From assembly GCF_022539665.2 (NCBI RefSeq), contig NC_081337.1, forward strand, positions 5,308,679-5,372,678: a DNA stretch of 64,000 bases, read 5' to 3'. The stretch's first letter is position 1. Each line of letters opens with the position of its first letter. Made by a program: the position numbers and the translations under genes. Positions 57,668 to 64,000 of this stretch are shown piece by piece. The notes below the pieces were generated by a model that worked only from the letters and a program-made list of their open reading frames with translations, was not told the origin of the DNA and searched no databases. The stretch is from Daphnia carinata. Taxonomy: Eukaryota; Arthropoda; Branchiopoda; Diplostraca; Daphniidae.

Positions 57668-59420
57668 ATGATGAAGAGGCTTTTGTTAATTCTGATGCTG
57701 AATGTTGGGATGTGGGCGATTCATATTGATCCTGATACAGACGAGTTCTGGGAAGATGGTAATGTTGAATACATTTACAACGATATTGAATTTCTTCCCA
57801 GTAGGCCTTTGACATTTGTTGAAAGCCAAACCACAAGGCCAGATGCAGCTGTTGAAGTCCTTACGACGCTATCGCCGACGCCCGTGTCAACCATCGCAGA
57901 ACCATCAACGACTACATCTGCAATAATGACACCCTCGGTAACGACGGAAGAACACACGACTGTATCGCCAACGACTGTTCAAACTAGTATCCAAACAACC
58001 GCTATTCCAACCACTATTCCGACCACTGCCCCACCAACGACGGAGCCAACCACTACGCCGACCACTACGCCGACCACTATCCCAATGACTGAGCCAACTA
58101 CTACGCCAACAACTACGCCAACAACTACGCCAACAACTACGCCAACAACTACGCCAACAACTATCCCGACGACGGAGCCAACAACGCAGCCATCCACTAC
58201 GCCGACGACGGTGCCAACGACAACGGTGCCAACGACAACGGAGCCATCCACTACGTCACCAACGACGGAGCCGAACACTGCGCCGACCACAACGCCGACC
58301 ACTGCGCCGACCACTGCGCCGACCACTACGCCGACCACTACGCCGACCACTACGCCGACCACTACGCCAACCACTATCTCAATGACGGAGCCAATAACGG
58401 AGCCAATCACTACGCCAACGACTGAGCCAACAACGACTAAGCCAACAACGATGGAGCCAACAACGATGGAGCCAACAACGATGGAGCCAACAACGATGGA
58501 GCCAACAACGATGGAGCCAACAAAGACGGAGCCAACAAAGACGGAGCAAATCACTACGCAAATCACTACGCCAACCACTACGCCAACCACTACGCCAACC
58601 ACTACGCCAACAACTACGCCAACAACTACGCCAACAACTACGCCAACAACTACGCCAACAACTACGCCAACAACTACGCCAACGACGACGGAGCCAACAA
58701 CCACCATCCATACCACGACGGCCAACGACAACGGTGCCAACGACCACCATCCACTACGTCACCAACGATGGAATCAAAGACAGAGCCAACCAAAGCAAAC
58801 CACTACGATAACCACTGCGCCACCAATGGAGCCACTACGCCGACCACTACGCCGACCACTACGCCGACCACTACGCCGACCACTACGCCAACCTCTATCA
58901 CAATGACGGCGCCAATAACGGCGCCAATCACTACGCCAACGACTGAGCCAACAACGACTAAGCCAACAACGATGGAGCCAACAACGATGGAGCCAACAAC
59001 GATGGAAACAACGATGGAGCCAACAACGATGGAGCCAACAAAGACGGAGCCAACAAAGACGGAGCAAATCACTACGCCAACCACTACGCCAACCACTACG
59101 CCAACCACTACGCCAACCACTACGCCAACCACTACGCCAACCACTACGCCAACTACTACGCCAACCACTACGCCAACGATCGAGCCACCCACCACCATAC
59201 CAATGGCTCCGATCAAAAAACTACCCCGATAACGATGGAAAAAGACAGAGAAAGGAAGAGCAAACCACTAAATAACTCCTCCGCCAGAATGGAGCCAATC
59301 ACAACCCCACCAACGACGGAACCACTCACTACCCCACTAACGACAGAGCCAATCACGAGCCCTACAACAAATCCCACAACGATCTCCACTAAGTGGTCAT
59401 CACTCAATTACCGCCAGTGA
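57668..59420 (+). pseudogene. Thr/Pro mucin-like secreted protein, reading frame broken at two or more places
   Basis: ATG 57668 (a second at 57671) gives signal peptide MMKRLLLILMLNVGMWAI, an acidic segment (HIDPDTDEFWEDGNVEYIYN), then Ser/Thr/Pro sequence and about 330 codons of PTTTPTTTP-type repeat (12-bp unit near CCAACAACTACG), a likely O-glycosylation domain. A 5' UTR intron is likely (CAGTTTAA|GTAAGT at 57487, acceptor before 57659). The repeat frame shifts near 58722-58770 and again near the A run at 59214-59219; each downstream block is open in a new frame (58768-59232, 59235-59420). One 57-nt GT-AG segment (58731-58787) would restore the first frame if spliced. Real decay, unrecognised small introns, or assembly errors in the repeat could explain the breaks. 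It may also be the N-terminus of the next gene. Confidence 0.55.
57990..59215 (+). repeat. 12-bp coding minisatellite (Pro-Thr-Thr-Thr) with an internal ~450-bp duplication
   Basis: Units close to CCAACAACTACG or CCGACCACTACG run through 57990-58700 and 58830-59180. A composite block with ACTATCTCAATGACGG, then ATGGAGCCAACAACG units, then AAGACGGAGCCAACAAAGAC and TCACTACG units occurs at about 58370-58690 and again at about 58890-59180, so a larger segment was duplicated. Long antisense ORFs (Val/Gly-rich) are by-products of the repeat. Confidence 0.85.
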
Positions 59421-59491
59421 ATATTCGCTGTGACAGCCAATCACCATTTTGCGAAACAGAAATTTTCTTAGATGCTGCACAAAAATGATCG

Positions 59492-62400
59492 ATGCTAAAA
59501 AAGAACGGTGTCACCAATTTCCCACCCCTTTCCTGTCAATCCATTGTCACTGATCACCAATTTTGCTTTGTTTGTCCACCGCAATTTGGAATACTAAAAA
59601 TGTTTGAAACTCGATGCACATGGATCCCGCACGCAATTGCCAACGCTGATGGATTCGTGGATGAACGCAAGTTCGACGCCTTGTCAAAAGATGTTTACGC
59701 AGATTTGCGCAACATGTATCGCAAATTACGAACCAACGACCCGAAACAGCTGGACGAGATTCCAGAAGCAGTTCGTGTCGCATCTCACGATGTACCGTTG
59801 ATTAGTAACGGCTTTAGTACTTTCAAGGATCTGAATGTGGATGACGCTCAGGTCAAATCTATTGCTGCCTTTGCTACCACAGCCTTGCAAGCGAATCGTA
59901 ATTACAAACGTCTTGTTTTGAACAAATTAATCAAAGCTAAAGTTATGGCCGGCAGAAACTTCAAACTAACTCTGCAATTTACGAATTTTGATGCCAATGG
60001 TTATCCCGGTAAATCTCTTATTTGCGTCGTGGTTGTTTTCGTCCATCCCATAATCGAAACCCGCGAACTCGTGAGTCATTCGTGTTCTGTTGCACCGAAG
60101 AAACTTGCGTCTCAACCTGAAACGGACTTGGTCAATGAAATTCTGTTGGCTATCAAAGAACGAAAAGAATTATGGCAAATTGCCAATTATCTGAATGCGT
60201 CTCGAGAGATCCTGGTCAAAGATTTGCCTCTCACCAGTCCCAGTAAGTAAAATTAAAGAATTGTTTGCCCTTGATTTGCAATCTATTTTGCAATTTAACT
60301 TCCAGACGGGACAAAGTTGAGTTACGTTTTCTTCGCACCGACGTTCCTGGCCTTCAGGATGAAGGCAATAGGGAATGCTGCTGATTTTGATTCGTTTTTG
60401 GTTAATCCTGATATCCGTCATAAATTTTTACTTGGTCATTTTTCACGCCAAAACATTTCGTCCAAAGAACTGAAGCAATTGAACAATCTCTCCATGGCTG
60501 ATTCAACAAAGACTGTTCTTTCACATGCATCCAGTAAGTTTGTATATGCATTTTACTTGGAATTCTACAATAATGTTGTTCTTAAATTCTCCGGCCAAAT
60601 GCAGATATAAAAAATGGAGTATGTAAGACGCTCAAGTGCAAGGAAACATTATGTAAATTACCACCAATGCAAGGGAAAAAAGGGATGGCGTGTAGGGCCA
60701 ACGTCCCCAAGTGGACTTTCAATTTCACATCGGGCATCTGTGAGAGTTACACGTACGGCGGTTGTGGAGGATCGAAAAATCTGTTCGATACGGAAATTAT
60801 GTGCCGGATGACGTGTAGTTCAATAAAGAGTGAGTATTATGAAAATTTTTATTAGTGAAATTTGTGTTGATCAGAACTATATGAAATCAATTGTAGCCTA
60901 AAATTTCGACTAGTTGTCTTAATTCCATCTGTTTTGTTCATCTTTATTTTAAATTTTATGTAGATGGAGATATGCATTTTATAAATACAGCTGCCATCGA
61001 GCAGGAAACCATCCAGCTAGCGAATGGTTTGGGCACAATCTTCGTCATCGATCGTGTGCTTGGCGGACCTACCAGGAAGGGCAATGTCAGGTATGACTTG
61101 GACAATGTATGTCAGTTTTACCATTCTCTTAACTTTATTTTCGTTTACCCTAGTTTTGCAAAACCCGTTAGATCAACGAATTCAAAAACTACAGCAGTTG
61201 ATGAACCAAAAGCAGTTGATCCCACTACACCATTGCCAGGTGGATACAATGTGCTGGAGAAGAATGGCAAAGATGTTGAGGAGATGGCACAGTTTGCCAC
61301 CAACGTCATATCAACTAAACTGACAGATTGCGATCTTATTGGAGTCGTCAAAGCAGAATCACAAGTCGTAGCTGGCACGAACTTGAAGCTGACCCTGAAA
61401 TTGGCACCAATCGATACCCCTGCAGTTCACGAGAAATTTATTTGCGAAGTCGTCATCTTCGACCAACCATGGACCAAAACCCGAAACGTCACCTCCTTTA
61501 AGTGCACCTCCAACGAATTTAACATTGTCACAGAAATCTTATCTACTATCGAGGAACGAGAGGAATTATCACCGGTCATCCGTTACCTCAACGCTTCTAG
61601 AGAAGACCAGGATTTTTTGATGGAGTTACCTTTTATCAGTTATGGTAAACGCTTTTATTTTTATTTCTTGCACAAACATGTATCTACATCGCTACTTGTA
61701 TCTCTAACTAAACGTAAATGTATTTTAAAGATGGAAAATCGTTGAATTGGCTGAGTTATACCTTCTTTGCCCCCACATCATCGGCCTTTACGTCTCAAAT
61801 GCCACAAGATGCCGCCGATCCGCTTATTATTGACGCTGATTTCCGACGCAAAGTCCTTCTCCGTCATATCGTTCACCACCACATGACGCCGATGGATATC
61901 GTTCACGCAGACAAGCTCATCATGGCGGACTTGAAACAGGCAAATGTAACCCACACAGCTCGTGAGTGACACTTAGATACGATTCAATATTTCTGCCCTC
62001 ATCTGATGGAATTTAAATGTGTTCCTGATTATTTTAATAACCTGAATGTACGTTATCAAAACAGAAAACAATAATACCCTGAAAAAAGTGAACGACGTCT
62101 GTAACCTCCCGCCTCTGCTGAAGCCTAAAGATACGATTCAAATTGAATGCAGAGGCTACATTGAATTGTGGACGTTCAATTCCCACACCGAAGAATGTGA
62201 AATGTACATATACGGTGGTTGTGATGGATCTGAGAATCTTTTCAACACCCATATGGCCTGTGAAGCCGCTTGCGGTGAATTCAGTACGTCGCATTTAAGT
62301 TAACAATTTCTTTGTCTTTTCATAATTTTTGTTTGCCACGGCAGGTCGAAAAATGCACATGATAAACGGTGCAGAAATTCAAACAGGTATGATTGAACAA

Positions 62401-63223
62401 GGCTTCGGCGTCGTCTTTATTATCGATCGCGTATTCATGACCCGTGATGAAGTCAGCGCTGTTTTCAACAAACATCCCAATACCGACCTTGGCATCTATG
62501 GTTCAGCTGAACCGCATATTCAAACATTGACAAGTAAACCTGATGAACCAGAAGAATCCGAAGAACCTCTTGAAGTCACTGGAGCTACAGAAGTCATGGA
62601 AGCCACAGAAGTGACAGGAGCTACAGAAATCACGGCAGCTACAGAAGTCACGGGAGCAACAGAAATCATAGACGTAACAGAAGTCATAAAAACCACTGAA
62701 GCACAAAAAGCCGAGGAGCCCGAAGACGCGGAAGAAGCTGAAGAAGCAGAAGACGCTGAAGAACCAGAAGACGCTGAAGACGCTGAAGAAGCTGAAGACG
62801 TAACGAAAACCGCAGAAGCAAAAGATACCGAACAAACAAAGAAAGTCGAAGAGGCGGATGAAACCGAAGAAGCCCAGGGAAACGATAAAAGTAAGTCGTT
62901 TGACGTTTAATTTTGACACAAACATTAAATACAGTCTAGTCTTAGTCAATTACACCCCGGCACAAGTCGATGACGTCGAAGTTCAAAAAATGGCCTTGTT
63001 CGCTACCAAAGAGTTGAGTCAGAGCAACGAGGCAATGTCTCCGTTGGTCATGACCAGCATTCTCTCGGCTGAAAAACAAATCGCTCCTGACATTAAATAT
63101 CGCCTTCGTTTAGAATTCAAGGGTGGATCGGAAGAGACATTGATATACTGCACCGTGATAGTGGATGAAGCTGCTGCAGAGGGAGGTTTGCCAAAAATGG
63201 CCGAGTCTGATTGTGTAGATTGA
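59492..63223 (+). CDS. Array gene 7: multi-cassette cystatin / FAS1[Kunitz] polyprotein
   Basis: Exons: 59600 (or 59492)-60242, 60306-60533, 60605-60829, 60964-61090, 61154-61644, 61731-61961, 62065-62283, 62345-62890, 62940-63223; 2994 nt from ATG 59600, 997 aa, phases agree. Order: cystatin a (degenerate: KAKVMAG, no PW); FAS1 with Kunitz exon (YVFFAPTFLAF; P1 Arg in MACRANVPKW); cystatin b, intact (PGGYNVLEK, SQVVAGTNLKL, FDQPWTKTR); FAS1 with Kunitz exon (YTFFAPTSSAFTSQMPQD; P1 Arg in IECRGYIELW); ~110-residue Thr/Glu/Ala acidic linker; cystatin c, degenerate (KQIAPDIKY). Each cystatin runs into the next FAS1 within one exon (SHSCSVAPKK to DLVNEILLAI; FKCTSNEFNIVTEIL), so this is one fused gene rather than neighbours. 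Here Kunitz is a separate phase 1-1 exon. Neither ATG gives a signal peptide, so the true N-terminus is probably upstream. Confidence 0.8.
60605..60829 (+). other. Kunitz/BPTI exon, first cassette of gene 7
   Basis: Symmetric phase 1-1 exon of 225 nt. The six Kunitz Cys are present (LCKLPPMQGKKGMACRANV, GICESYTYGGC, IMCRMTC), plus two extra Cys ahead of them (GVCKTLKCKE). P1 is Arg and P1' is Ala, the canonical trypsin-inhibitor pair. Confidence 0.85.
62065..62283 (+). other. Kunitz/BPTI exon, second cassette of gene 7
   Basis: Symmetric phase 1-1 exon of 219 nt with six Cys (VCNLPPLLKP, IECRGYIELW, EECEMYIYGGC, HMACEAACG). P1 is Arg and P1' is Gly. The loop between Cys 1 and 2 is longer than in bovine BPTI. 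Confidence 0.85.
62560..62890 (+). repeat. Coding low-complexity repeat: Thr-Glu-Val then Glu-Asp-Ala linker
   Basis: Repeats of about six codons (EVTGAT, EVMEAT, EITAAT) are followed by AEEPEDAEEAEE-type repeats. It joins the second FAS1 domain to the third cystatin of gene 7 and should be an extended acidic spacer. Confidence 0.8.
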
Positions 63224-64000
63224 GAATAGACTCAAGGATGTGCAAAAAGCGTGATGACAAGAAGATCGACCTTTTTTAAAAATTTTAATTTTTAACATTT
63301 AAATCTTTTTACAAGTTTTTCTATCGCACTCTTGTGAGTAGTATAGTAGATTTTCTCGTGTCTTTCTCGCCTTTCTTGTAATCTTTCTATTAATGACAAT
63401 GATAAAACAAATTCAAAACTGCCCTCTGGTGACGTGAAAATTGCTACAGCCCGGAGGAACGAAAGTAGCTGGACGTAGCTTGAAATAGGCAACGGCATTG
63501 AAAGGATAACGACAACAAAGAAGAATGAAGGTCTTATTAATTACCTGGATAATACAGCATGGGATCGACCTGCTCACAGCATTTGCAATGCCAAAGCCGT
63601 TACGCAGGTTGCTGTGTCCTTGGTCGTGTTTAGAAGGTGATTACAGATTTCAACTGCTTTATTACGTTCTACTATTTATCAGAAGATAGTGTTCCCCTTT
63701 TGACAAAGACGGATCTGTCCAGCAGCTGTTTTTATTCGATTAACAATTTATTGCTCATTGAGCACAAAGTAGAAAAATTTAGGGGACACGCAATGTCATC
63801 TATTATCGCAAAGGCGTCCTTTCTCAATGCTTTTGGGCAACATTAACTGCAAAGACCTTGGGCACGACGGTCTGTGGGTTTTCGTGAGCCAAGGATCTAT
63901 AGACCGATCACGCACACCGTTCTGCAAATAAAAAGGTAGCCCTAACTATGATACTAATAGCACAAGTGACTGACTGTTTGCTCAGGTAAGACACGATGTT
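63224..64000. other. Right edge: gene 7 3' region and possible start of another array gene
   Basis: An ATG at 63525 opens MKVLLITWIIQHGIDLLTAF and runs to a phase-1 donor (TTAGAAG|GTGATTAC) near 63638. This is a signal-peptide-like first exon with the same phase as other array first exons. No TATA box or following exon can be shown before the window ends. Confidence 0.25.

Noticed and set aside
57979-58740. 253-codon minus ORF rich in Val-Gly (and similar minus ORFs to 59216)
   Set aside because: Antisense reading of the 12-bp mucin repeat; no independent coding signal.
57990-59215. Tandem repeats as a CRISPR-like array
   Set aside because: Contiguous 12-bp coding units without spacers in a eukaryotic gene.
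62503-62949. 148-codon Phe-rich minus ORF
   Set aside because: Shadow of the acidic Glu/Asp/Ala repeat on the plus strand.

Overview
The window looks like arthropod nuclear DNA, most likely a branchiopod crustacean such as Daphnia. Evidence: AT-rich spacers, dense protein genes, GT-AG introns mostly 55-160 nt, arthropod-like diablo/KLHL20, FAK and RpS12 proteins, and a large lineage-type tandem gene family. No bacterial-type operons were seen. Gene models below were assembled by hand from splice sites and reading phase; wherever exon coordinates are given exactly, the exon lengths sum to a multiple of three.

Layout. 1-1750: AT-rich repeat cluster built from ~330-bp units, each carrying a near-perfect palindrome, with units in two opposing orientations. 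2934-8723 (minus): focal adhesion kinase. 11544-12479 (minus): a small six-exon bHLH transcription factor hidden in tiny exons. 13242-15469 (minus): TCP11-like protein. 16597-18873 (minus): diablo/KLHL20 BTB-kelch ubiquitin-ligase adaptor. 19436-20150 (minus): ribosomal protein S12. 21379-30774 (plus): RGK-type (Rad/Gem/Rem) GTPase with two large introns. 33107-34052 (plus): protein C10 (C12orf57 homologue). 34053-42400: long gene-poor spacer. 42958-45827 (plus): secreted protein with three fasciclin (FAS1) domains.

47261-63223 (plus) is the most unusual part: a tandem array of secreted genes built from three modules, a FAS1 domain, a Kunitz/BPTI domain inserted inside the FAS1 fold, and a C-terminal cystatin domain. 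Members are FAS1-cystatin (47261), a small Cys protein with a family-like signal exon (48929), FAS1 only (49772), FAS1[Kunitz]-cystatin (52131 and 54134), cystatin only (56773), a Thr/Pro mucin-like gene with broken frame (57668), and a long multi-cassette gene reading cystatin-FAS1[Kunitz]-cystatin-FAS1[Kunitz]-acidic linker-cystatin (59492/59600-63223). Several members share a TATA box about 30 bp before a TTCAGTC-type initiator. The array FAS1 resembles the last FAS1 domain of the adjacent 42958 gene in motif and in one intron position and phase, suggesting local duplication followed by exon shuffling of protease-inhibitor modules. The predicted outcome is a set of extracellular adhesive or matrix proteins that may inhibit both serine (Kunitz) and cysteine (cystatin) proteases; this function is inferred, not shown.
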